Source: Alphaproteobacteria bacterium
Lineage (GTDB): Bacteria; Pseudomonadota; Alphaproteobacteria; Rhizobiales; Devosiaceae
Direction of reading: 5' to 3'
Assembly: GCA_024279575.1 (NCBI GenBank)
Contig: JAJRRJ010000204.1
Span: 1-15,564 of the forward strand
Length of the DNA: 15,564 nt
Below are positions 7,812-15,207 of this stretch, in pieces (position 1 is the first letter of the stretch; each line of letters opens with the position of its first letter). The notes under the pieces are model-generated. The model saw only the letters and a program-made list of their open reading frames with translations. It was not told where the DNA came from and made no database searches. Both the position numbers and the translations under genes were made by a program.

Positions 7812-8081
7812 CTAGCGGACGGGACTTTTCACCACCTTAATCACCAATGCATGCAGTTCGCCTTCAAACTCTTGTTTAAGCACGTTGGTAATCGCACGGT
7901 GTTGCGCCACGCGCGACATGCCCTTTAGCTGGTCAGCACTGATCTCAACCCTGAAATGCGTTGATTTCCCCTCAATCCAGTTGGCATGCCCGCGATGTTT
8001 TTCGGATTCATCAATCACCCGCAAAAAATCGGGGCTGAAAGCGTTTGTAAGTTTTTTTTCAATATTTTGCAAAATACCCAT
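7812..8081 (-). CDS. bolA: BolA family protein
   Basis: This 89-residue single-domain BolA protein matches the family: VIDESEKHRGHAN (22-34), HFRVEIS (42-48) and GMSRVAQHRAITNVL (54-68) with the conserved His61, ending in HALVIKV. BolA proteins pair with monothiol glutaredoxins, bridge [2Fe-2S] clusters through a conserved His, and act in iron homeostasis or cluster delivery; E. coli BolA also affects morphology. No glutaredoxin gene is in the window. The ATG is preceded by AGGGACAGG seven bases upstream. It converges on the CorC gene (51 bases between stops, no clear terminator) and diverges from the J-domain gene. Confidence 0.93.
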   Translation of the reverse strand: MGILQNIEKKLTNAFSPDFLRVIDESEKHRGHANWIEGKSTHFRVEISADQLKGMSRVAQHRAITNVLKQEFEGELHALVIKVVKSPVR

Positions 8082-8156
8082 ATGAAAACCTGTCCCTTTA
8101 CTGCTAATGTGCCAAATCGTTTTTTAGGCCAATTATTTTTCCATCAGTCAATTAGC

Positions 8157-8160
8157 AGGA
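8157..8160 (+). promoter_or_regulatory. Ribosome binding site deciding the J-domain gene start
   Basis: AGGA (within AGCAGGA) is the only Shine-Dalgarno-like sequence between the bolA start and the conserved part of the J-domain gene. It sits eight bases before an in-frame CTG at 8169-8171. This supports a non-ATG start there. The upstream ATG at 8082 has no ribosome binding site, because that stretch is bolA coding sequence. Confidence 0.45.
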
Positions 8161-8168
8161 TTAGACCG

Positions 8169-8771
8169 CTGAGTGCCAATCTTTTCAACTCGATCCGCAT
8201 AAAACCCCGCGCCCGGGCCACTGACAAACCCGAAGGTCCCGTTTGCGAATGGGACGGGTGTGAAAAACCGGGGAATAAACGCGCGCCCAAGGGCAAGGTT
8301 GCCGAAGGCGAATTTCATAATTTTTGTCTGGCCCATGTGCGTCAGTACAATAAAACATTCAATTATTTTGCCGGCATGGAAGATTCAGCCGTTGCCAGCG
8401 AAATGAAAAATGCCCGCTCAACCGGCGAGCGCCCCACATGGCAGCAGGGAACAAACCCCACATCCAAAAAGCGCAAACCGGTAGACAAGCGATTTGCTGA
8501 CCCTTTGAACCTGTTTGCCCGCGTTGCTAACAATCGTGGACGCAAGCCCATGACTGAACGCGAATTGCGGTTGGTAGAATCCGACAAGCGCGCCTTTGAG
8601 GTTCTGGGGTTTTCCACCCGCGTGCAGGCCGACGAACTGAAAAAAGCCTATAAGGAAATGGTCAAACTTCACCACCCGGACGCAAACGGCGGTGATCGTG
8701 GATCAGAGGACCGATTGCGCGCCATTATTACCGCCTATAACCACCTCAAAGCCAAAGGATTTGCTTCCTGA
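8169..8771 (+). CDS. J-domain (DnaJ-like) protein with N-terminal Cys cluster
   Basis: About 200 residues. The C-terminal third is a J domain: FEVLGF, KKAYKEMVKLHHPDANGGD with the Hsp70-activating HPD at 169-171, ending at the C terminus. The middle is a Cys/His region (Cys26, Cys31, Cys53, His56) in EWDGCEKPG and HNFCLAHVRQYNKTFNYF, resembling a small zinc site. From memory, this two-part J-protein next to cobS is widespread in Hyphomicrobiales; its client is unknown. The start is uncertain. The frame is open back to 7986, but the first part overlaps bolA antisense. ATG 8082 abuts the bolA ATG and lacks a Shine-Dalgarno, and family similarity begins near LFNSIRIKP. CTG 8169 with AGGA eight bases upstream fits best; ATT 8160 is another option. 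It lies 62 bases before cobS and is probably co-transcribed. Confidence 0.82.
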   Translation: MSANLFNSIRIKPRARATDKPEGPVCEWDGCEKPGNKRAPKGKVAEGEFHNFCLAHVRQYNKTFNYFAGMEDSAVASEMKNARSTGERPTWQQGTNPTSKKRKPVDKRFADPLNLFARVANNRGRKPMTERELRLVESDKRAFEVLGFSTRVQADELKKAYKEMVKLHHPDANGGDRGSEDRLRAIITAYNHLKAKGFAS

Positions 8772-8833
8772 CAATTTTGGATACATAACGAAGCAAACGC
8801 GCCCTTCAAATAAAACCATCCCGGACAAAAGAA

Positions 8834-9811
8834 ATGAGCGACCAAACAAACGTGCCTGATACAGAATTTAGTGTACGCGACCTTTTCGGCATTGATAGCG
8901 ACATGATTGTTAAGGGCTACAAAAGCCGCACCGAATATGTTCCCCCCGTTGATGAGGGGTATTTATTTGATCGCAACACCACACTGGCCATTCTGGCTGG
9001 ATTTCAATTTAACCGACGCGTCATGGTTCAGGGCTATCATGGCACTGGCAAATCAACCCATATCGAACAGGTGGCAGCACGGCTCAATTGGCCGCTGGTC
9101 CGCATAAACCTTGATTCCCATGTCTCCCGGATCGACCTCGTGGGCAAAGATGCCATCGTCATTAAAGACGGCCAGCAAATCACCGAATTCAAAGATGGTA
9201 TGCTGCCATGGGCGGTTCAGAACAATGTCGCGCTGGTTTTTGACGAATATGATGCGGGACGTCCCGATGTAATGTTTGTAATCCAGCGTATTCTGGAGGC
9301 TTCAGGCCGCCTGACTTTGCTTGATCAGAACCGGGTCATCACCCCCCACCCGGCATTTCGACTTTTTGCCACAGCCAATACTATTGGACTGGGAGACACG
9401 TCCGGGCTTTATCATGGAACCCAGCAAATCAATCAGGGCCAGATGGATCGCTGGTCCATGGTAGTCACTTTGAACTATCTGGCACACGAAAAAGAAGTGG
9501 GGATCGTGTTATCCACAGCACCCACCTATGACACTGAGGAGGGCAGAAAAACTATCTCCAATATGGTGCGGGTTGCCGACCTTACTCGTTCAGGTTTTAT
9601 CAATGGCGACCTTTCCACGGTTATGAGTCCACGTACAGTCATCACGTGGGCTGAAAACGCACAGATTTTTGATGATGTCGGATTTGCATTCCGCCTTACT
9701 TTTATCAACAAGTGTGATGACTTGGAAAAGCCGGTCGTCGCCGAATTTTATCAGCGGGTTTTCGGGGTGGATTTACCCGAAAGCTCTGCAAACCTCGCAA
9801 TCAGTGCATAA
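8834..9811 (+). CDS. cobS: Cobaltochelatase subunit CobS (AAA+ ATPase)
   Basis: CobS is the MoxR-like AAA+ motor of the aerobic CobNST cobaltochelatase, which inserts Co2+ into hydrogenobyrinic acid a,c-diamide during cobalamin synthesis. The protein is 325 residues, matching the family. Walker A is GYHGTGKS (67-74), Walker B is VALVFDE (132-138), and a sensor-1 region ATANTIGLGDTSG carries Asn182. MDRWSMVVTLNYL and MSPRTVITWAENA follow in the lid. The Shine-Dalgarno before the ATG is weak (only a purine run). cobT starts 17 bases after the stop. No cobalamin riboswitch is visible upstream. The name must not be confused with the unrelated cobS for cobalamin synthase of anaerobic pathways. Confidence 0.96.
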   Translation: MSDQTNVPDTEFSVRDLFGIDSDMIVKGYKSRTEYVPPVDEGYLFDRNTTLAILAGFQFNRRVMVQGYHGTGKSTHIEQVAARLNWPLVRINLDSHVSRIDLVGKDAIVIKDGQQITEFKDGMLPWAVQNNVALVFDEYDAGRPDVMFVIQRILEASGRLTLLDQNRVITPHPAFRLFATANTIGLGDTSGLYHGTQQINQGQMDRWSMVVTLNYLAHEKEVGIVLSTAPTYDTEEGRKTISNMVRVADLTRSGFINGDLSTVMSPRTVITWAENAQIFDDVGFAFRLTFINKCDDLEKPVVAEFYQRVFGVDLPESSANLAISA

Positions 9812-9828
9812 AAACAGTGTAAGGCAAA

Positions 9829-11736
9829 ATGGCAAAAGCCCCCGCCAGCAAAAAAAACAGCCCGGATCACTCACTGGTGTTCAAATCAGCGGTTGGCGCG
9901 GTGGTACGCGCCATTTCCGCTGATGCAGAACTAGAGGTCAGTTTTTCATCCGACAGGCCGGTTTTAACTGCCGACAAGGCGCGCCTCGCCGCCCTTCCCC
10001 GCACCATGAGCATGCGAGATGTCTCAATCGCCCGTGGACAGGGAGATGCCATGGCCATGCGTCTGGCCGCCCACGATACCAAAATGCATAATCGGCGCAG
10101 CCCCGCTGACCCCGATGCCAAAGCAGCCTTTGATTCACTGGAACAGGCGCGCGTTGAGGCGCTTGGTTGCGTGCGCATGCAGGGCATGAAAACCAATATT
10201 TCTCACATGCTTGAAGATCGCATGGAAAGGGCCAAATTTTCCCAGGTAACCGAACAGGCCGATGCGCCCCTCGCAGAGGCGCTGGGACTTATCCTGAGAA
10301 GAAATCTGGCCGGGCTGGATATCCCCCCTTCCGGGCAAAAAATTGTAGACCTGTGGAGCGATCATATTCACGAACTGGCAGGACAGTCCTTAAAAACTCT
10401 CTCACAGAGTGTGGATGACCAAAATGCCTATTCCCTTGCCGCCCGCGACCTGCTCAGTGATCTTAACCTTGCCCCTGAATTCAGCCATGACGACCCCGAT
10501 TTAGCCGAAGAGGAAGATGAAGAAAGTCAGGACGAAGCCAGTCAGAAAAGCAGCTCTGAAGATCAGCCCCCCGATAGTGAGGATGGACAATCAGAAGACG
10601 CCGATATGGATCAGGATGATGCCCAGGGGGCCGAACAAAGTGAAGGGGAAACAGAGGGAAGCGACGCTGATCTTGAAGAAATCACTGAAGATGCCCCTTC
10701 TGAAACGAGCGCAGATGCAACCGACCAATCCCTGCCCGATGGGGCCAACGCTTTGGCAAATGCCTTCCATTACAAAATTTTTACCACCAAATTTGATGAA
10801 ACTATTTCAGCCGCAGACCTTTGCCCCCCCGAGGAACTGACCCAGCTTCGCGCCCTGCTGGACAAACAACTGGATTCCCTGCATGGCGCGGTGGCCCGAT
10901 TGGCCAACAAACTCCAGCGCCGCCTGATGGCCCAGCAAAACCGCTCCTGGCAGTTTGATCTGGAAGAGGGCGTACTTGATGCTGCCCGCCTGCCCCGCGT
11001 CATTATTGATCCCATGCAGGCCCTTTCATTCAAAAAAGAAAGCGATACCGAATTTCGCGATACTGTGGTGACCCTGTTAATTGACAATTCAGGATCCATG
11101 CGCGGCCGCCCCATCACCATTGCCGCCATTTGTGGCGACATTCTTGCCCGTACCCTTGAGCGCTGCGGCGTAAAAGTCGAAATTCTCGGCTTTACCACCC
11201 GCGCATGGAAGGGGGGGCGCTCCCGGGAAGATTGGCTCGAAGCCAACCGCCCGCAAAATCCTGGGCGGGTCAACGATATTCGCCATATTATTTATAAATC
11301 CGCAGATCAACCATGGCGTCACGCACGGGATAATCTGGGGCTTATGATGCGCGAGGGCCTGCTCAAGGAGAATATTGACGGAGAGGCTCTAAAATGGGCC
11401 CATCAACGCATTCTTGGGCGGCCTGAAAGTCGCCGTATATTGATGGTAATTTCTGATGGCGCGCCGGTAGATGACAGTACCCAAAGCGTCAATCAGGGAA
11501 ATTATCTGGAGGCCCATTTGCGTCAGGTTATCGAAGAAATTGAAACCCGCTCCCCCGTTCAGTTGGTCGCTGTGGGCATTGGCCATGATGTCACCCGCTA
11601 CTACTCCCGCGCCGTCACCCTGCTTGATGCTGAGGAACTGGCGGGCGCATTAACAGACAATCTGGCGGATTTGTTTGACGAAAAGCCAAAGGCCAGTTCA
11701 AGCCGCGCGCCAGGTTCAAGGCGACGTGCGGGATGA
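9829..11736 (+). CDS. cobT: Cobaltochelatase subunit CobT (VWA domain)
   Basis: CobT is the VWA-domain partner of CobS; together they form the AAA+/VWA chaperone-like complex that drives the large CobN subunit to insert cobalt, as BchI/BchD do for magnesium chelatase. The protein is 635 residues, the usual size. The helical N-terminal part (1-215) is followed by a very acidic linker, about 221-303, dominated by Asp, Glu, Ser and Gln. The C-terminal VWA domain has a full MIDAS DNSGS motif (Asp419, Ser421, Ser423), FTTRAWKGGRS, and MVISDGAPVD. TAAGG precedes the ATG. The TGA stop overlaps the ATG of the next gene. A G7 run at 11211-11217 encodes the KGG segment I recall as conserved, so it is unlikely to be a phase switch. 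Confidence 0.96.
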   Translation: MAKAPASKKNSPDHSLVFKSAVGAVVRAISADAELEVSFSSDRPVLTADKARLAALPRTMSMRDVSIARGQGDAMAMRLAAHDTKMHNRRSPADPDAKAAFDSLEQARVEALGCVRMQGMKTNISHMLEDRMERAKFSQVTEQADAPLAEALGLILRRNLAGLDIPPSGQKIVDLWSDHIHELAGQSLKTLSQSVDDQNAYSLAARDLLSDLNLAPEFSHDDPDLAEEEDEESQDEASQKSSSEDQPPDSEDGQSEDADMDQDDAQGAEQSEGETEGSDADLEEITEDAPSETSADATDQSLPDGANALANAFHYKIFTTKFDETISAADLCPPEELTQLRALLDKQLDSLHGAVARLANKLQRRLMAQQNRSWQFDLEEGVLDAARLPRVIIDPMQALSFKKESDTEFRDTVVTLLIDNSGSMRGRPITIAAICGDILARTLERCGVKVEILGFTTRAWKGGRSREDWLEANRPQNPGRVNDIRHIIYKSADQPWRHARDNLGLMMREGLLKENIDGEALKWAHQRILGRPESRRILMVISDGAPVDDSTQSVNQGNYLEAHLRQVIEEIETRSPVQLVAVGIGHDVTRYYSRAVTLLDAEELAGALTDNLADLFDEKPKASSSRAPGSRRRAG

Positions 11737-12746
11737 GGGCATCTCTCGTTTCCAACCCGTTCGCGTTAGCATCAATAGCCCTCGTCACGGTGGCAATGGT
11801 GGCTCCCCTAACTTCGACCCGCGCAGCGCCGGTGGAAATACTCGCCCAGACAATCGAGCAATACCAGTCGCGCCCCATCGGTGACAAAATCGGCAACCTT
11901 ATTTGGCGTGGTGGCCTGGTTCTTGAAGGGCCAGACAATTTCGGAGGTATTTCCGGGCTTACATTTATATCGGAAAATCAATGGATTGCAGTAACTGACC
12001 GTGGTCAATTTATTTCAGGCGTCCTCTCTTTTGATCGCGGTCAAATAATTGGCCTTGATAAGGTAGAGATGGTTCCCATCAGAAACTCAAGCGGCAATCC
12101 CCTGCCACGAAACTATTCCAGGGATGCCGAAGCCATCGATACAATCTATCGTTATGGCCGCCCCGCCGCTATTCGGGTAAGTTTTGAAAACCTTACCCGC
12201 GTTGCCGATTTTGATATTCTCTCCGCACGCCCCAGTGGTCCGGCGCGTGAAGTGCCAATACCCAAATGGCTCAGCGATCTGCGCACCAACAAATCCCTTG
12301 AATCAGCCTGTATTGCGACCAGTGCCTCCCCCATCGCCGGTTCAACATTACTGATTACCGAAAATCAGCGCACCAGCGAAAACAATCATTCCGCCTGGCT
12401 TTTGGGAAACCGGGACAAGGGCGCGCTTTCCCTTGCAGCCGACGGCGGGTTCAGCCCCACCGATTGCAAATTTCTTCCTGACGGGGATCTGTTGATACTT
12501 GAACGCGGCACCGGTTTTTTTACCTTCACTATGCAGGTTCGCCGTTTCAAGGCGCAAGACGTGCGCAAAGGCGCGCTGTTAACCGGTGAGGTCATATTGA
12601 GCGGGTCAGGGGGCGACATTGACAACATGGAAGCACTTGGCCTGAGAAAAGCCGAAGACGGTTCAATCCGTATCGTGATAATGTCTGATGACAATTTTAA
12701 CGACTGGGAACGCACTTTGTTGCTGGAATTTGAACTTCTGGACTAA
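11733..12746 (+). CDS. Exported esterase-like-activity-of-phytase family protein
   Basis: This 337-residue protein has a signal peptide (hydrophobic stretch about 9-27, likely cleavage after Ala31 or Ala32 in TRAAP). The mature part looks like a beta-propeller of the esterase-like phytase family: FGGISGLTFISENQWIAVTDRG near residue 70, then DAEAIDTIYR, ESACIA, LLITENQR, GGFSPTDCKFLPDGDLLILERG and a DDNFNDWERTLLLEFEL ending. Family members are mostly uncharacterised, and phytase or esterase activity should not be assumed. The ATG overlaps the cobT stop (ATGA), implying translational coupling and shared expression with cobST. No direct link to cobalamin synthesis is known to me. It converges on the VUT gene with 22 bases between stops. 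Confidence 0.86.
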   Translation: MRASLVSNPFALASIALVTVAMVAPLTSTRAAPVEILAQTIEQYQSRPIGDKIGNLIWRGGLVLEGPDNFGGISGLTFISENQWIAVTDRGQFISGVLSFDRGQIIGLDKVEMVPIRNSSGNPLPRNYSRDAEAIDTIYRYGRPAAIRVSFENLTRVADFDILSARPSGPAREVPIPKWLSDLRTNKSLESACIATSASPIAGSTLLITENQRTSENNHSAWLLGNRDKGALSLAADGGFSPTDCKFLPDGDLLILERGTGFFTFTMQVRRFKAQDVRKGALLTGEVILSGSGGDIDNMEALGLRKAEDGSIRIVIMSDDNFNDWERTLLLEFELLD

Positions 12747-12768
12747 GTTTTTAGCCAAAACCCAATTG

Positions 12769-13413
12769 TTACGTCGAAACCTTGATGGCCTTGCCGCCAG
12801 GTTTGGCCCTTAAAATCCCATAGGGCACCAACATGGCCAGCGCCACCAGCATTTTCACGCCAAAGTCCCCAAGCGCCCAGGATATCCAACGCGGCGCCTC
12901 AAAAGAAAACACACCCAAAACAGGGGACAACTCACCAACAAAGCCATCAACCTGCCCCAGAAAGGCAAACGGGGTGGCAAAGGCCAGAGTAAAAAACAGT
13001 GCAGTGTCCAATATGGAACCAAAAACCGATGAAATCAGCGGTCCCCGCCACCAGGCAGTGGCGCGCAAGCGCTCAAAAATAGCCACGTCCAGCATCTGCG
13101 CCAAAAGAAACGCGGTCCCCGAGGCAATGGCAATGCGCGGAGTGGCCAGCCAGACAGACAATATAACGGCGATCACAAACCCCACCAAAACAACCCTGCG
13201 CGCGCCCTGCGCCCCTAAACGTTGATTGGTAAGGTCAGTAATCAAAAAAGCGATCGGGTAGGTAAATGCACCCCATGTCAGGAGATCAGCAAAATTCAGA
13301 TTTCCCAGATGGGCCTCTACAGGAAACTGAACCAAAAAATTTGAAAGAACGACAATAAATGTCATCGCGCCAATAAAAGGCAAGAACTTTACAGATAAAA
13401 TACGAGTGAGCAT
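12769..13413 (-). CDS. VUT/YhhQ family transporter (queuosine precursor)
   Basis: This 214-residue integral membrane protein has about six hydrophobic segments. Family features are PVEAHLGNLNFADLLTWGAF, YPIAFLITDLTNQRLG, and ISSVFGSILDTALFF with charged residues inside membrane segments. VUT/YhhQ proteins import queuosine precursors (E. coli YhhQ carries preQ0 and preQ1), feeding tRNA wobble modification. The chosen ATG (13413) has GGGGTG eight bases upstream. A 15-codon extension to a TTG at 13458 is possible but has no Shine-Dalgarno and comes close to the rpmB terminator. No preQ1 riboswitch motif is visible before the gene. It follows rpmB on the same strand. Substrate is inferred from the family only. 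Confidence 0.88.
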   Translation of the reverse strand: MLTRILSVKFLPFIGAMTFIVVLSNFLVQFPVEAHLGNLNFADLLTWGAFTYPIAFLITDLTNQRLGAQGARRVVLVGFVIAVILSVWLATPRIAIASGTAFLLAQMLDVAIFERLRATAWWRGPLISSVFGSILDTALFFTLAFATPFAFLGQVDGFVGELSPVLGVFSFEAPRWISWALGDFGVKMLVALAMLVPYGILRAKPGGKAIKVST

Positions 13414-13464
13414 AATCAATGCACCCCAAAAGCTGGCCGCACTTCGGGAAACACCCAACGCGGC

Positions 13465-13502
13465 AAAAACAAAGAAGCGGCGGACAAACCATGCCCACCG
13501 CT
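13465..13502 (-). terminator. Intrinsic terminator of rpmB
   Basis: On the minus strand AGCGGTGG (13502-13495) pairs with CCGCCGCT (13483-13476), eight pairs with one G-U, around an 11-base loop. The U-rich tract UCUUUGUUUUU (13475-13465) follows directly. It begins 27 bases past the rpmB stop, with the geometry of a Rho-independent terminator. It implies that the VUT gene needs read-through or its own promoter. Confidence 0.72.
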
Positions 13503-13529
13503 ACACTATTCAATTGTTTGGTAAAAACA

Positions 13530-13814
13530 TTAAGAGGCCAGAGCCGCCTTAACTTCACGCTTCACCAGCAATGCGCGCTTGGACAGTTCAATGTCTTTTG
13601 CCTTGAGCAAAAACAAATCCAGTCCGCCACGATGTTCCACCGTGCGCAATGCCTGAGCGCTTACTTTGAGCTTCACAGAACGCTCAAGAGATTCAGACAT
13701 CAAGGTTACAGTACAAAGATTTGGCAAAAACCGACGACGGGTCCGGTTGAGCGCATGGCTCACATTATTTCCCGTCATCACACCTTTGCCGGTTAATTCA
13801 CAACGCCTTGCCAT
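13530..13814 (-). CDS. rpmB: 50S ribosomal protein L28
   Basis: L28 is a small structural protein of the large ribosomal subunit. The 94-residue sequence begins MARRCELTGKGVMTGNNVSH, continues with RRRFLPNL and has SAQALRTVEHRGGLD, all typical of alphaproteobacterial L28, which is longer than the E. coli form (78) because of a C-terminal extension. The ATG at 13814 is preceded by TTAGGA ten bases upstream. A TTG three codons earlier is too close to that site to be the start. It carries one Cys near the N terminus rather than a full zinc-binding set. It is monocistronic if the terminator downstream is efficient, and it diverges from the DUF3108 gene. Confidence 0.97.
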   Translation of the reverse strand: MARRCELTGKGVMTGNNVSHALNRTRRRFLPNLCTVTLMSESLERSVKLKVSAQALRTVEHRGGLDLFLLKAKDIELSKRALLVKREVKAALAS

Positions 13815-14233
13815 GATATTCAATTCCTAAAAAACTGCCCTGCGCAACAAAAGCCCGGGCGAACTAGCTAAAATTACTTCAAACCATTTGCAAAACCTCA
13901 GGAGACCTAAAAAAGCATCCCTAACCAAACACGGGTTTGAAGTTGAAAAAGTTGAGCCTAAATAGGCAAACCTTGGCCCCCAGTCAAGCACAACCCGCAT
14001 CTTATCGTCCTATGATCACATTACATTATCCTGAATGCCTTGAATCTAGCGAATTACAAGGGCATTCTGACCGGCAATCTGATTCGTTTATATATGGCCC
14101 CTGCCGGTCCTGCATAAAAAAACCACCTGATGCCCCCCAATTGGACACAGGCCTGATTGAAAGAATACCAAAGAAGATGTTCTTAGCAAAATTGCCTAAC
14201 TCATTCCATCCCAGAGAACTGTCAACAAACCTG
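13815..14233. other. Divergent leader region between rpmB and the DUF3108 gene
   Basis: These 419 bases hold the rpmB Shine-Dalgarno and presumably both divergent promoters. The DUF3108 reading frame is open upstream to a TTG at 13937 (99 extra codons). That stretch does not resemble a protein domain and would place the signal peptide internally, so I treat it as non-coding. Other contents are an 8-bp palindrome GCCCGGGC (13853-13860), a palindromic TTGCAA (13888-13893), and a long-loop inverted repeat at 14069-14109 that encloses a TATATA box, listed separately. Confidence 0.5.
14069..14109. repeat. Inverted repeat flanking a TATATA box upstream of the DUF3108 gene
   Basis: GACCGGCA (14069-14076) and TGCCGGTC (14102-14109) are perfect reverse complements 25 bases apart. 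Between them lies TATATA (14089-14094). CTGACC (14067-14072) sits 16 bases before it and overlaps the left arm. This could be a promoter (4/6 match at -35) flanked by operator half-sites, or a leader hairpin. No U-tract follows on either strand, so it is not a terminator. Confidence 0.5.
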
Positions 14234-15040
14234 ATGCCCAAAAAACTGATGACGAAATCAAACAAAATTTTTTCGCAAATTGCCTTCTTTGGCGTGATCT
14301 TTGTTGCCCCTGTTGCACAAGCTGCCACACCCCTCGTTGTAAATGCCAAATATGTGCTTTCAGTCGCTGGCACTATTGTTGCGGATATGAACATCCAACT
14401 AAACGATAGCGGCAGCGCATATACTTTGAACCTGGACGCAAACGTTGCGGGGTTGGGAAACCTTGTGGCCCAGGGCTCCGCCACCATCGAGGTTTCAGGC
14501 ACCTCAGCGGGGGGAGAATATGCCGGTGAGAGTTTTCAGCTTATCACCCGCTCCTCACAAAGTACCGTTGATGTCAAAGTGCAATATGCAAACGCCAATG
14601 TAACCGCTTTTGTGGTCACCCCCCCCTTGCAACCGCGCGTTGACCAGGTGCCGGTACAACGTTCCCAGCTGCGCAATGTTGCTGATATGCTCAGTGCCTT
14701 TGTTCTTCAGGCAAATACGCTGGACCGCTCCCTTTGCGATCGAAAATTGCGCATTTTTACCGGTGTTGAGCGCTTTGATCTGGACATGCGATTTGTCGCA
14801 AGTGAGGTCGCCACTTCGCAACGCACCGGATATCAGGGGCCGGTAGTTGCCTGCCAGTTGGCCTACAACCCCATTTCAGGCCATTACACATCATCAGAAA
14901 TCACCTCATATCTGGAAGCCTCTGAGCGCATGTTGATCTGGTATGCTCCAATAGAAAATTCCAACACATTCATCCCCTATAGGGTCTTAATCGGCACTTC
15001 CCTTGGTGATCTTTCTATGGGGCTCACCCGCCTAAACTGA
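14234..15040 (+). CDS. Exported DUF3108 domain protein
   Basis: Taken from ATG 14234 this is a 268-residue exported protein. It has a basic N terminus, a hydrophobic stretch (12-28) and likely signal peptidase cleavage after Ala30 (AQA|AT). The mature part resembles DUF3108: an opening segment VNAKYVLSVAGTIVADMNIQ, alternating beta-like strands, and LSAFVLQANTLDRSLCDRKL with RIFTGVERFDLDMRF. Two cysteines (SLCD and VACQ) could pair. DUF3108 proteins are periplasmic or outer-membrane-facing and uncharacterised. The start is uncertain: ATG 14249 would also keep the signal peptide, and neither has a clear Shine-Dalgarno. It diverges from rpmB, an association I recall from Hyphomicrobiales. Confidence 0.82.
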   Translation: MPKKLMTKSNKIFSQIAFFGVIFVAPVAQAATPLVVNAKYVLSVAGTIVADMNIQLNDSGSAYTLNLDANVAGLGNLVAQGSATIEVSGTSAGGEYAGESFQLITRSSQSTVDVKVQYANANVTAFVVTPPLQPRVDQVPVQRSQLRNVADMLSAFVLQANTLDRSLCDRKLRIFTGVERFDLDMRFVASEVATSQRTGYQGPVVACQLAYNPISGHYTSSEITSYLEASERMLIWYAPIENSNTFIPYRVLIGTSLGDLSMGLTRLN

Positions 15041-15117
15041 CTTTTGTCAAAAGCGGGCAAGGCACCTTTTATCAAACCACCTTTTCAAGCAACCTGTGAA
15101 AAGCCACCTCTGCTCAC

Positions 15118-15138
15118 GCACGTGCACTAAAAGCACGT
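15118..15138. repeat. GCACGTGC palindrome and short hairpin
   Basis: GCACGTGC (15118-15125) is a perfect palindrome. ACGTGC (15120-15125) can also pair with GCACGT (15133-15138) around a 7-base loop. No U-tract follows. The structures are mutually exclusive and the role is unknown. Confidence 0.45.
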
Positions 15139-15188
15139 CCCTTCAGGCGTTGGTTTTACAATCGTTTTTGTCCTCACAAAGCGACCCT

Positions 15189-15207
15189 GGTTTTTTGCGC
15201 AAAAACC
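15189..15207. repeat. Near-perfect palindrome around GCGC
   Basis: The 19-base element GGTTTTTTGCGCAAAAACC is symmetrical about GCGC (15197-15200), with one extra T in the left arm. A hairpin (CGTTTTTGT/ACAAAGCG, 15163-15183, one bulge) precedes it. Together they could terminate the DUF3108 transcript, although the U-run is separated from the first stem by seven bases. Confidence 0.4.

Noticed and set aside
11211..11217. G7 run in cobT as a phase-variation tract
   Set aside because: It encodes the KGG part of a segment I recall as conserved in CobT; slippage would destroy a biosynthetic enzyme with no plausible benefit.
12747..12761. GTTTT/AAAAC hairpin between the convergent phytase-like and VUT genes as a terminator
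   Set aside because: Five A-T-rich pairs are too weak and no adequate U-tract follows.
13414..13475. preQ1 riboswitch before the VUT gene
   Set aside because: No preQ1-type hairpin/pseudoknot motif can be found in the short leader.
13895..13912. AGGAGACCT resembles part of the cobalamin-riboswitch B12 box
   Set aside because: The other conserved riboswitch parts (such as GCCACTG) are absent, and the flanking genes, rpmB and the DUF3108 gene, are not B12 genes.
14026..14502. 158-codon minus-strand ORF opposite the DUF3108 gene
   Set aside because: It overlaps the signal-peptide and domain coding region of a well-supported plus-strand gene and has no family features.
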